Source: Hydractinia symbiolongicarpus (lineage: Eukaryota; Cnidaria; Hydrozoa; Anthoathecata; Hydractiniidae). From it: DNA of 60,000 nucleotides. The position numbers were made by a program, and so were the translations under genes. The stretch covers positions 9,178,001-9,238,000 of the forward strand of contig NC_079889.1 in NCBI RefSeq assembly GCF_029227915.1, given 5' to 3'. Positions 14,101-24,339 of this stretch are shown here, in pieces. The first letter of the stretch is position 1, and every line of letters starts with the position of its first letter. The notes below the pieces were generated by a model. It ran no database searches, was not told the origin of the DNA, and worked only from the letters and a program-made list of their open reading frames with translations.

Positions 14101-17100
14101 AGATTTCAAAACCTGGATCCCCAAATTCGTTTCAGAATGGACGGGTTGATGACCTCATCAAAAAACATTTAATCCCCAATATCTCTGCAACCGTTTTCGA
14201 AGGTACATCATCCTATACATTTTCTTGATCAGCATTTCCAGTTCTACACGATGAAGACAACGGGTATATAAATTTATAAAAATATTTGTCTTTGCTGATG
14301 TCAGCAAAATTTGATATTATTTTATATCTCCTTAGGTGTTCGTCCAAAGCATTTGAGGCAACAAGTAAACAAATTTCTAAAAAAATATTTTGTCACTAAA
14401 TGGGCCCTTGTTGAAGTCATTAAAATTCTAGCGACGGTTCTCTTTTCCATTGTTCTTCTGCCTAAATGGATTTCTTTATGGGCTTTATCGACTCGTTATC
14501 AATAAGTCCATTTAGATCATTATGATAAACAAAGCCATTATGTAAAAAGATTCGTATACAACGTTTTTGTATTCAAAAAAAATTGGGACAAAATGCATGA
14601 AAAATGTCGACAAAAGACTTACTTTTTTCCAAGTAATGGAGCAACATCAGAATCCTTATATCCATTCAAAGTAAACAAACGACTTGCGATATCAGCTGGA
14701 CTGACATTTTGTGACATATTGCTAGTTGTAGAAGAGACTGGAGAGCTCATCATAGATGGTGCAGCACATGTAGTATTAGGGGTATGCGTTGAAAGTGGCA
14801 ACAAATGACTAGAATCATTAAATGAAAGATCTTGGTCTTCATAAAAGTTAGGTTTCACTAGTGAGTGCACTGAGTGAGAAACAGGTGTTAATGTTAGGGC
14901 TTTATGGACAGAATATGTACGTTCACTTTCTTCAAACACATTTGGAGAAGAGTAATTACTATGAGCGTGAAAGTCCCTCCTACGACTTTGAATTTTTAAA
15001 TCGTTAAAGGTGGGCGGATCCTTCAGCCTTTCAGTGTAAGTCTTTTCAACATCAGGGTTACTGTAGGGTCTATTTTTACTTGGGTATTCAATACTTTGCT
15101 CTCGTAGGTAACTCACACATGTCCCATCGTTGAAATCAAACTGATTTTCCAATTTATATGGTGGAGCACTTTTTGTATGACTAAGTGTAGCATGCAGTAG
15201 GTTTCTACTTGTGCTGTGTACATAGTTTAAATCTTCAGTGTATATACCTGGAGAACGAGAATTATTTTCACTTTGAGTGTCATGTCCACTGAATAAATGA
15301 GTTGAATAATCTTCACTGTTATATTTGTGTCTATTTGCTAAACTTTTGTATGTTGGTGCTTCAGTGTTTACAAATGACCGTGGGGAAGGAGGCAAATCCT
15401 CTACATTGTATAAATGTGCTGTGGCCATCACAGGTCGATCATTAGATGAAGCAGTAGGATAACAGCGAGGACTTTTTGGCTTTTTTTGGTAGTATTTATG
15501 TTTTCCATCCATTTGGTCACTTCCTAAACCTTGGTCACCGTAAGATTGATTAACCTCATTAGGATATTTCCCAGATTGTTCATAAATAAAATGCCCATCT
15601 CCTTCATAGTGATAGTTACTTGGAACTCCTACTGTACGAACATGAGCTTTCTTTGACTCACTATTTGGTATAGGTATTGACTGTGAATACTGTGGAAAGT
15701 TTACAGAATTTTTGTTATCACAATGATCATGTGAATAGCTCTTCTCAAGATCTCTACAAGATGATGAGTTTACAGGAAATTCTAAAAAACTTGCGTCTGA
15801 TACTTTTACGGTTGGACTCTTTGCTGCACGAGGTGGTTCTATGAGACTATCTTCTGCTAAGAATGGCCGTGCCTTGAGTTTTGCTAACCGATCTACAAAA
15901 ATTAACACATAGAAAATCAAAAAATTTTAATGCTTTCTATGACAAACAACAATTCTATACAAATATTTTTAAATGGATCCAACTGATCGTGAATGAAAGA
16001 ATAAGAAAAATGTATTGGTTTCTACTGTTGATCTTTCACAGATTAAATATATACTGTAACACTGTAGCCAAAATATCAAGTCTCACTGTGATGAACGTTT
16101 TTTACATGATTAATGTGTACATTTTCCTAAAAAATAGTCTGCATACTTGAATTTCACAAGTTCAGTTCTGTCAGCTTACACTTTTAAATATAAAAAAATA
16201 TAAAAAATTTACAATTTTTACGCAAGTTATCAAACTATACACAAAACTTTTTCACTTGCAATGTTTTGCAATCAATCCCCTTTTCTACAAATTTTTACTT
16301 AACTATAGTGTATTAAATTGACATTGTACAGAAAAAAGCAAGATCACTATTAAGGAAGAATTTGTACTTCAATTTTGTGTAAAAGATTTACACCAGCCTT
16401 TAAACAATAAGTTTTTTTGAAATCAAACTATAAAATTCAGTGCATACAAAACATTTAAAAGAGTTTTTTTTCCTTCTATTTTTCTTTCCTTCACATACAG
16501 AAGAAAACTTGCTTGCAGATGAGAGGTGATAACTTACATTCTTTCAGATAAAAAAAGTAGAAATACAAACAAAAACAAACCTTCTCGTAATGATAACACT
16601 ATACTTTGTTTGCAATTTCTGATCAGGTCAACAACTAAGAACATGAGAATACAGTGAAATTAACAAAATTAATACAATGATAACCTGTTACTCTGGGCCA
16701 CACTTCAAAATATACCCTAACGTCTAAGTGCCTACCTAGCTTGCGAGGTCAGTGCAATGACTGACGGTGACATTATCAGTACAGCACTGGGTAATCAGTT
16801 TAAAGTATTTGTTTACTGTCTAAGTTAAATAAAAATTTTGGTTTAGTGTTCTATAATGTAACATTTCTATGCATTTTGAAATAAAAAACATACCGTTGTG
16901 AAAGTAAAATTGAAAAGATTGGAGAAGTTTTGAGGACTTTTTAAAACTGAAGAGAATTGAGGAGTCCGTCACCACAAGTAATTGCGTAGGCTATTTCTTT
17001 TTGATTTACACATTTTGAACTTGTCAATGCTCAGGTGGACTTGGACCAAGATTGTAGCTCTGGGTGGGTGTTATATTTAACAGTTTAAGTCAGTTTAACA

Positions 17101-20100
17101 ACGCATATAGGGTTAAAAAAATGTTTTTTAGCTGTTCACTTTAGCGTTTTGAACAGTTTCCATAAATTTCAGTATTTATTTACTAAATTATGCTCAATAA
17201 CAGCAAATATATGTTTTAGGGCTAGTTAATGACGTCACAATTTCGCAAGGCAAATATCTTGAGAACCAATGAAGATTTTTCCAAAAATATAAAAAGATTC
17301 CTAGATAACTTTCAAAGGTCTTTCATATGAGCTCAACTTGTTTTTTTGTGGGAGGTTAGCTTTAACTTTTTTCAGGGTTTAGAGGGCAATAATAATGAAA
17401 TAATAATAAAGATAATATATAATAATATATAATGAATAATAATGAAAGAACTAATTTTGTGGAATTAGATTTTGAACCTTTAGGGCTGTTATTTATTTAT
17501 TTTGTATTTTAAGTAACAGATTTCGTAAATTTACATTTGAGCTGTTCAAAATGGTTTTGTGATATTTTTTGTAACGATATATTGGTAAAACCATCCAAAA
17601 TGCAGAAAAAACAGATATTTATTGATTTGGGTTTACTCTACACAGAGCAACTAAAATCACATATTGTGATGTTTCTGCCCCCACAAATTCAACTGGCTAC
17701 TTTCACACAAAGTATTTTAAATCAACAATGATCATTATTTTGGTTATATTGTAAAATTCAGTCTAGAAAAATCAGTCATTTATCAGAAATCAGAAATTTA
17801 TACAGTCCTTCCCCATTAAATTTTATACAAAATATAAAAAATACAACTTGCAAGGTGTAAAATCTAGTGCTACAAAAATTAGTTTTTTAAGTATTGCACA
17901 TAGCCCTCCGCCTCTCCAACATACACAAGACTAATTAAGATAGCTATAGATAGCTACATAACAGGAAAAACAAAAAACTTCTGGGTTAACAAGGTTAAAT
18001 ACGAAGTGGAGCCAGGTATATAGCTTTTTATACTTTGAAAAATAACATTAAAAACAAAGTAGCTAGGACTATATATAAATTAAGAAACTTTTTTTTTGCT
18101 TTTTAGTTGGTCATGTTATGTTGGTGGTCGGTTTATTGTTAACTCATTAACTGTCTCTATCAAGTTTTACATCATCTAAACCAGAAAGGCATAAATTTTA
18201 CACAAACCTTGCTTTGGTGCATTTCTTTAGCTAAGCTCTTTGTTACATACTTTTACAAAGGTTAATTTTTTATAGCAATTAAGTGGGAAAGTGCGAAAAA
18301 AAAACAGCAACACACCAACAGACTTCGTTTTGCTTTGCATCAACTTTTGTTAAACAATTGTTAGTCTTTGCACACACAAACAAACATGAGGTGAATTAAT
18401 ATATGGACTTCCTTGATTTGTTTGTTATTTTTGAATTTTTGTTATCAAATTATACCTAATTTAATTCCTTATTGTCTACTTCTCACTTTTTTCATTCATA
18501 TCTGCTCAAAGAAATATCATCTTAAAGCTCAATTACAACTTGTGAAAGGTAGACCTATATGCAGCATCCAATGCTTTAAAACAATTGGAATTTCTTAAAT
18601 CAGTCTGTCAAAAGGCTTTAAGTTTTTTATTCTTTTATATATCTCCATGTTGCTACCTACACAAAAGCTTAAATTTTACAGTCTTTTAAGCTGAAAATAA
18701 AAAGACAGATTCCAAGATGTTATAAACAATAATTTTTTTTAATTAATTAATAATTGCAAACATAAATTAAAATCTGAAAAAAAAGAAATAATGTAATGTA
18801 TGAAAAACGTACCTGTAGATGTAAAAGTTCTATTTATGAAAAGCTTTGTGTATTTTTATTGTAAATTTTGTTCTTTTATATAATTAATCTTACTATGGCA
18901 AAGAAAACAATGTTTGAAAAAATTTTAAATATAACATTATAACATTAAAGAAACTCTTAAGGTGGTATTTGTATACAAATGTTGACAAGCCATTTTGCTG
19001 AACCATTCAATTAATACTGGTTGATAAACCTGGGTAAAAATCCACTTAGGAAAAAAAAATGACATCAGCAACACATAAACAAAAAAATTATTTTGAAAAA
19101 TTTGTTTGATTGTTGTTTTTATTATATATAACTTGAAACGCTGATCATGAAAATGTATAGGATTATGCACTTTTGACGAGCGGTTAGATATTGGGGTTTA
19201 AAGGTATTTTTTATGATGTCATCAATTCGTCTTACGTTTCCCTTAGGAAATTAGTCCTATATCAAAATAGGTCAAAAGGTTTTCTGATATATAGACTATG
19301 TATAGACCCTGGATGGGTTAAATTACTTACCTACAAATTTTTAAACTTTATGGCAAAATTAATTACAGACAAAAAAGGAAATCGCCATATTGGGAGACTT
19401 AAATGTTAATTATCTCTATTATAAAGACATTATCTGTTTAAACAGTTTTGAACAATCATAACTAAACCTACGCTGATAACTGACAGCAGCTAGTCACTAA
19501 TAGATGCCACATTTACCACTAAAAGCGCAAATGTAGTAAAAAACAACGTTATTCCAACATCAATTAGTGACCACGACATGATCGAATTCGTGCAAAACTT
19601 CTCAAAGTAAAGTAAACTGGGAACCTCTATACAAATGTACTGAAGTACACAGTGCCTGGGCATTTCTTAAACGAAGCTTTTAACAAACATACTTCTCTAA
19701 TTTCTAAACGCGTTAAAGGACGTTTTTGTCCTTAGTTGTCAACAGAAATTTGTGCACCTATGAACAAAAGGGATCAAGCACTTCGTAAAGCACATAAAAG
19801 TAAAACAAGAAAGACTTCAAAATTAATGTACCAACCACTTGAGGTTATATAGAAACAATTACCGTAATAACGTATTAAAAAAACATTCAAACGATTCGAA
19901 GGAATTCTGGCAAACAATAAAAAGTGTAATGCCGACAAAACCAAAAACAACACCATGTAACAAACAAGTTATTGAACACCAAGAATTTGAAGTTTCTTTT
20001 TTCTGTAGTGTAACTTCATCTTTAAAATGAAAAGTCATTCATTTAAAGGATTTCATTTGGAAACCATCAAAGACACCAACTAAATTGGCAGAAAAACGTT

Positions 20101-23100
20101 TATGATTCAAAAACGTTCCAAAAACTTTTGTACAGTAAGAATGGAAAAAAATGAAAAAAATTAAAGCAACTGGAATTGATGACCTACCTCTTGCTTTGTT
20201 AGAGGACAGTACTGCATCAATATCGGAACCACTTACTTTTGTTATAAACCTATCTCTGGAGACAGCAACCATACCCAGAGAATGGCACACGGGATAGTAA
20301 CCTCAATACACAAGTCTTGCTTGTCAAAAAGAGTTGATAACTACCATCCTATTTCTGTTCTGCGAACTGTCAAAAGTTCTTGAGAAATGTGTTCATAGAC
20401 AACTCTTGTAATATCTTGAAGAGAACAACCTATTGTCTAATTACCCATTGGGTTACAAGCAAAAGAGGTTACCCTGTTAATGGGAAACTTCAGGGAGAAA
20501 TAGATAAATCAAAACTGGTCGGAGCAATGTTTATAGACATGTCAAAAGCATTTGACACCATTAGTCACAGCACTTTATTACTGAAAGTGCCTGCTTAGGG
20601 TATTAATTGAGAAAGAATGGTCTTGTAATTACTTGTTTAATAGGAAACCATCTGTTTTGTATGACGATAGATATTCAGACACTATGAGCGTTTTCTGAGG
20701 TGTGCTGCAGTCAATTGATTAGTCACTTTTCAAGAGCATCAACTTTCGAACAAGTGCATAAAAAGTATGTTCTCTACTATGTTTATTAAACTCCCAAATT
20801 TTGACAACGAAAGAGCTTTGGTGAACTTTCGTAGTATGATTTTACCATTGATAACCTTCAATTGTAGTGTGGACACTAACTTGACTATATCAAACTGGAT
20901 AAAATGAGTTTATTCGACAGAAGATTGACACAAATAATTCGCAAAAGAAAAAAGGGCGAAGGTATAGCAGTATAAAATGCATGTCTTCGACACGTTTGCT
21001 CTTTGCTTTTTAGTTTGTAAATGCATGGATGGTGATATCTGCAATAATTTTAGAACTACTTCACAAATAACACACAAGAGTCACAAGAAACACAAATTCC
21101 CTTTTGGTTTTGCTAAAAATAAAATTGAAAACTGCTAGAAATACGTTTTACTATTTGGGTGCAAAACATTACATTAACTTGCCGAAAGATATCCACAAAA
21201 TAACATGTTATAGTAGCTTTAAAGATAGGTTAAAATGGTATTATTTTATCTAAGTCTACCATACTTAGGCCCCCCTTTTCAACATTCTTGACTTGAAACC
21301 CTTTTGCGAACGTATGCCTCAATATTTTTTAATTTTTATTGCGTTAAATTTTCATCTATTTGTTTATTTGTTTATTTACTTATTTATTTACTTCAACATC
21401 GAATACAATTTTGAGTCAATCACTGGATACCATAATCCTGATGTGTCTTTTTCGTTATCCACTGAGACTATTTACTTACTGCAGTCTTCCATAGCACCTT
21501 TCTGTTTCTTTTCCTTTACATACAACATCAATGACCTCAATCTTTGTAATTAAGTAATGTTTAGATAGATAATAAATAAATTCGATTTATTTTTTTGAAT
21601 TTGCACATTTTTTAGGATGAAAATAAAAATAAAATCTTTATTGGTAAGCCAAATTTTAAAATAGGTCTCTTTTACTTTGTAAACAATGTTATTAAAAAAA
21701 GCTGATTATAATCAATGATCAAACAAAATTTAATGTAAACTAGCATGCATATGCTAGTATCAAGGAAGAATCTAGACATTTACTACCTAAGTGCTGCAAA
21801 GATACTAAGGAGCAAGTGCACTATCCATCTAATGACCGAAAATGTAGTCAGTAGAGCAAACCCCCGGCAAGCAAGAGGTTGTAACTTTAAGCTAATGTAT
21901 GGGTTTACCTATACTCATCATAATAAAATATATAACTTTAGCATTTAGAAGAAGAAACCAGAAAGAAAAAAAGAAAGAAAAACATTGTAATAAAGTTATT
22001 GTGTATTTTTGTGTGTGCGTGTGTTTATCCAGAGTTGAAATGAGTTATTAAAGTGATGTGTCATTTGTATTCAGGTAACACTGTAATAATTTCTTTAAAT
22101 AATGCATTTAAAAGACATTTGTTAATCATTCAGATATGATTCTTTTACTGTTAACTCTGACAATCATACAACTATGTTGTAAAAAGTTAACTTCGACAAT
22201 CATGTAGCTAAAACATTTGTTACAGTCATCCAAAAAATTATCATCTCACCTAATACAAAACACATTTTTCCCTAACAAACTTATGGCATTTGAATGCATA
22301 CTTTCTTTAAAGGTAATAACAATAATTTGATGGGGATTTATTTTGTGTGAAAAATTCTAGAAAAAGTTTCCATATTTGTTACTGTCACAGAGACAGATAC
22401 AACAAGCACGTTAATAATATAGATTATGAGAAAATCAAAAATGATATATCAAATACTTGTTTGGAAAAGTGTCTTCAAAGTTTTCCATACATGCATAATA
22501 AATTTTGGAAACAAATAATCATGACAGAACATTAGACAACATAATATGGTTGAGAATGAAAATTACTAAATTATAATGAATAATAAAATTATGGCATTAT
22601 TTTATGACAAATAAGAAACACGTTTCTTTTTGTATCCATTTTCCTGATCACTTTTTGTTTCTGAAAAAAAGCATCTTTGCCAATAAATTTACAGCTTTCT
22701 ATAAAACTAAATCATGTTAGAAGAGCTAGCTAGCCTGGCTGTTGCTTTGGAATAATTGTAGTTGTGATTGTACAATTTGGCAACCTTTCAGTCAGAAAAA
22801 GACATTTTAGGATGAAATAAGCTTCTCTCTGGATCCGCTTCTTTCTTTTTCTGTTTTTTTGTTTTGCGCAAAGTTACATATCATTAAATGGTAGAAAGTG
22901 ACACAAATTTGGCCCTAAAATAGGTTTTTTAAGTTTTGCTCTAAATATTATTATAAATATTATATTATTATGTTATACAGGTCATTATCTGAAAATTTCA
23001 TTCTTGTTCCCAAATGCGGCAAAACTTTAGTTTCAAAATTAGCTGGTTTCACTGTACCAATTCCAGAGTGTTCAGAAACGTGGTTTTGATTATTAACATC

Positions 23101-24329
23101 TAGCACAAATTAAATTTTAGAAAATTGGTATTTATTTAGGTAACAAAGGCACTTTGTGTATTTTTTTAAAAAAAATCAAACCTCCAATATTGTTAGGTAT
23201 AAAATTATAATATACTAGAGGGAGAATATTTTAATGTAAGTTTTTCTATGTCAAATATTATCAAATTATTTCTTTCCTCTAGTTGCTACCACATTGGAGT
23301 GGAGTGAGTTTTTAATTTTTTTAAAAAATAATTTAGCAATGTTTTTAATACATAATCAGTTAGCAGCTAAAAGGATTTTATGCAAGTTGTGAAGGAATAT
23401 CAATAATGTCTAAGATCACCTTGATGAAATTCGCATTTGGAAATTAAAAGCCCTTATTTTATTTTATACTTTTGGATTATACACTGTTGGATAATGTCAA
23501 TGAAGTCAAACAAACCTTGTTTTGTTTCCAAATTGGATACCACATGCCCATTCACTTTATACAAAACATCACCAACAAACACCTAGCAAAAACAAAAAAA
23601 ATGTTCATAAACTCTTGCAGTTGGTCATTATACATTAATATTCACATTACATTTTGTTTATTTTCAAATCCAGTTTGTCATTATAAATTATATACATTAT
23701 ATACAACTTGAGCCTAATGTCTACACATTAAAGATAATGTTTCAGTCTGTTTAGCAACCATAGTAAAGGTAATATGCAATAAGAATGCAGTGAAGCAAAG
23801 AACAACGCAGTTATTGTTTTCCGGAAATGTTTCCTGTGAACATCCCTGACGTTTACGAACTTCTCTTACATCAGCACGTTTCAGACCTGTATCACTATAT
23901 TATCTTTAATGTCAAAGGTTTATCATTTCTTCTTAAGAATTAACCAATAAAAAAAAAGCTGTTTTTTTAATAATTATGATAATTATTATTCTTTAAGTTT
24001 AGATGATTTATTCTTATGAATTTCGATCCTCTGCAATTATATTATATCATTTTACTTTACCTGATGGGAGAAGGATTTCCTGGTATGATTCCTAAACTAT
24101 TATGTTCAAGTAACACAATTCACTTTTTAGGTAAGTTTTTTGCTACAGCAAGAAAAAATATTGATAGGATACTAACCTTTTTAGATAATAAGGCAGGGCT
24201 ATCACGTACCAATGCACATATCATTGGTGGTATATGCGTATCACTTCCACCAATAACACTGAAGCCAAATCCAATACCAGGCCATCTTTGTAACTCTACA
24301 AGTCTCTCATAGCTCATACTTTTCTTATA
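4095..24329 (-). CDS. PSD: EFA6/PSD-family Arf6 guanine-nucleotide exchange factor (PDZ, Sec7, PH)
   Basis: Exchange factor expected to load GTP on Arf6 at the plasma membrane and so couple endosomal recycling to cortical actin. Exons in transcript order: 24329-24177, 23582-about 23470, then 15892-14623, 13689-13609, 13472-13360, 12939-12881, 12343-12254, 12035-11992, 8981-8945, 8837-8808, 8713-8632, 7717-7653, 7436-7297, 7067-6975, 5183-5132, 4935-4834, 4692-4657, 4337-4095. From 15892 on, every border is AG/GT, phases agree, and the total is 844 codons plus TAG. Order of domains: PDZ, disordered region, Sec7, PH, short helical tail, basic serine-rich C-terminus. This order, the Sec7 glutamic finger (LTGETQERER) and the PH spacing are typical of EFA6/PSD and not of cytohesins or BRAGs. 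The joint between the PDZ exons and 15892 is unresolved, and the true first exon may lie further upstream. Alternative: the PDZ exons belong to another minus-strand gene. Confidence 0.88.
6455..6930 (+). repeat. dispersed repeat family R1, copy 1 (EFA6 intron)
   Basis: Shares a run of blocks with 13835-14510 and 49660-50060: TTAATGAAGCCATTA, ACCAAATTGGGTAAG, AACCTGGGTCC, CGGGTTGATAATGTCATCAA, AATATCTCT, a TGACGTCA-type block, and CCTAAGTGGATTTTTT near the end. No coding capacity is visible. It is probably a non-autonomous mobile repeat. Confidence 0.6.
6975..8981 (-). CDS. PSD: EFA6 exons: linker and PH domain
   Basis: Six exons (8981-8945, 8837-8808, 8713-8632, 7717-7653, 7436-7297, 7067-6975). 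The first two are tiny (37 and 30 nt) and encode the Sec7-PH linker VNIDNSPKPRRK and NSAPGNPFIE, the latter matching the NPF-type linker of vertebrate PSDs. The PH domain then reads TVLCEGLIYRKSVMDPGGRR, NWRPCYCVLKGLIVLSYK, HHCLAGYAKDYKKRAYVFKL, ITSDWSVYYIQ and EEVRSWMDSLNVSAAMMSSP. The basic residues before strand 2 and the C-terminal Trp of the last helix (RSWMDSL) are present. In EFA6 this domain binds phosphoinositide and drives plasma-membrane targeting. The acceptor at 7717 was chosen because it alone gives the right phase. Confidence 0.9.
10310..10640 (+). repeat. dispersed repeat family R1, partial degraded copy (EFA6 intron)
   Basis: Contains the R1 core blocks GGGTTGACAACGTCATTAAA, AAACCTTTAAATG and AAGACAACAGGTTAAC in the same order and orientation as the other copies, with the surroundings much diverged. 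The assignment rests on this short core only. Confidence 0.45.
10848..11190 (+). repeat. three diverged direct repeats in an EFA6 intron
   Basis: The blocks AACAACGGAGAAGGGTGTTA (about 10848), AACAAGGGAGACTGTTATGA (about 10978) and AACAACGGAGAGTGGTTATC (about 11160) recur 130-180 bp apart, each followed by a T-rich CTTGTTTT or CTTTGTTT stretch. They look like decayed tandem units of an unknown repeat. Confidence 0.45.
11670..11775. repeat. GC-richer block with short inverted repeat
   Basis: A compact stretch that stands out from AT-rich intron: AACCTTGA on the left pairs with TCAAGGTT on the right about 55 bp later. GGGCCC and an A-rich GAGAAAAAAG lie between them. I found no exon in it on either strand. 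It may be a fragment of a small mobile element or a structured RNA. Confidence 0.3.
11992..13689 (-). CDS. PSD: EFA6 exons: Sec7 catalytic domain
   Basis: Five exons (13689-13609, 13472-13360, 12939-12881, 12343-12254, 12035-11992) read in phase through the Sec7 fold. Landmarks are EFSQSVCREYLRFFSFEG, then VFLKKFPLTGETQERERIL with the catalytic glutamic finger Glu at codon 13439-13441, then [20 protein letters not shown], then MSLNDFITNLSGLCDGGDFP, then TLYNAIRQKEIVFA. The finger, the hydrophobic groove ([11 protein letters not shown]) and the closing helix are all intact, so the domain should be active. Exon junctions within codons (AA|T, AG|A, G|AT, AG|T) all restore conserved residues, which supports the borders. 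Confidence 0.92.
13835..14510 (+). repeat. dispersed repeat family R1, longest copy (EFA6 intron)
   Basis: Begins with a TCTG run (CTGTCTGTCTGTAACAGGCA) and contains the blocks AAGTTAATGAAGCCATTATA, GGACCAATTTGGGTAAG, CGGGTTGATGACCTCATCAA and CCTAAATGGATTTCTTTATG. Copy 3 at 49.7 kb starts with the same TGTAACAGGCAAAG sequence, so the left boundary is probably real. No terminal inverted repeats or open frames were seen. It lies in the intron between the large EFA6 exon and the second Sec7 exon, same orientation as the other copies. Confidence 0.6.
14623..15892 (-). CDS. PSD: EFA6 exon: disordered segment and start of Sec7
   Basis: A 1,270 nt exon starting after TTTTTGTAG and ending at a GTAAGT donor; it needs 1 nt from the preceding exon. 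It encodes about 423 residues rich in Ser, Pro, Tyr, His and Asn with no recognisable fold. Such long low-complexity stretches precede Sec7 in EFA6 proteins and are thought to carry regulatory sites. The last 25 residues (ASRLFTLNGYKDSDVAPLLG) begin the Sec7 domain, matching the family pattern RL..LDGFK.SDVA..LGKN. The reading frame alone, without homology, would not have been convincing; the Sec7 join makes it so. Confidence 0.88.
15900..19370. other. EFA6 intron sequence, no exon identified with confidence
   Basis: AT-rich and without long reading frames. A weak candidate micro-exon lies at about 18817-18833 on the minus strand. Low-complexity TAATAA runs lie at 17390-17450, and a TGACGTCA-containing repeat-like block near 17230. 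The missing end of the PDZ domain should be encoded in this region or up to 23.4 kb. Confidence 0.5.
19375..21545 (+). mobile_element. degenerate LINE (endonuclease plus reverse transcriptase), in EFA6 intron
   Basis: Pieces of a LINE polyprotein appear in order in shifting frames: GDLNVNY at about 19396-19416 and SDHDMIEF at about 19570-19593 (both from an apurinic-type endonuclease), RNNVLKKHSNDSKEFWQTIK (pre-RT), KATGIDDLPLALLEDS and AMFIDMSKAFDTISHSTLL (RT, first catalytic Asp region), NYLFNRKPSVLYD, and a C-terminal FGFAKNKIEN-like tail. Stops and frameshifts break it throughout, and the GVPQGS region is corrupted (GVLQSID). It is a dead copy of the CR1/L2-like group; the clade is inferred from motif style only. 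Confidence 0.75.
21560..23465. other. EFA6 intron sequence without recognised features
   Basis: AT-rich, short frames only. It includes an AGAAAGAAA purine run near 21955-21985 and TATTAT runs near 22950. No exon, RNA gene or classified repeat was identified on either strand. Confidence 0.5.
23470..23582 (-). CDS. PSD: EFA6 exon: C-terminal half of PDZ domain
   Basis: Starts after TTTTTGCTAG in phase 0, matching the previous exon. It reads VFVGDVLYKVNGHVV, then SNLETKQGLFDFIDIIQQ: the GDxLxxVNG motif and the alpha-B helix of a PDZ domain. The donor is uncertain. GT dinucleotides near 23481-23490 (within CAGTGTATAATC and AAAGTATAAA) would end the exon at the close of the helix. The final beta strand is therefore missing and must sit in a further exon between here and 15.9 kb that I could not identify. 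Confidence 0.72.
24010..24135 (+). mobile_element. Penelope-like element 3'-end fragment (EFA6 intron)
   Basis: Matches 35875-36005 over its length: TCGATCCTCTGCAATTATAT versus TTGATCCTTTGCAATTATAT, CCTGATGGGAGAAGGATTTC versus CCTGATGATGGGAGAAGGAT, and CCTAAACTATTATGTTCAAG versus ACTAAACTACATGTTCAAG. The other copy follows a GIY-YIG reading frame, so this is the terminal, non-coding end of the same element family. It sits in the intron between the two PDZ exons. Confidence 0.65.
24177..24329 (-). CDS. PSD: EFA6 exon: N-terminal half of PDZ domain
   Basis: Frame of 51 codons bounded by an acceptor (TCTCAATAG) and a donor (AAG|GTTAGT), phase 0 at both ends. It reads YKKSMSYERLVELQRWPG, followed by GFGFSVIGG, the carboxylate-binding loop of a PDZ domain (family pattern GLGFSIVGG), then DTHIPPMICALVRDSPALLSKK, which covers strands B-C and the turn before strand D. 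A methionine at 24315-24317 may be the start codon, with the acceptor then lying in the 5' leader; otherwise this is an internal exon. The plus-strand reading of the same stretch is a shadow. Confidence 0.8.
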
Positions 24330-24339
24330 CTATTGAGAA

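Noticed and set aside
22725-22790. Minus-strand candidate for the missing last PDZ strand (CTITTTIIPKQQP)
   Set aside because: Would need a GC donor and a weak acceptor; not supportable without transcripts.
24016-24312. 98-codon plus-strand frame
   Set aside because: The first half is a Penelope 3'-end fragment and the second half is the antisense of the PDZ exon.
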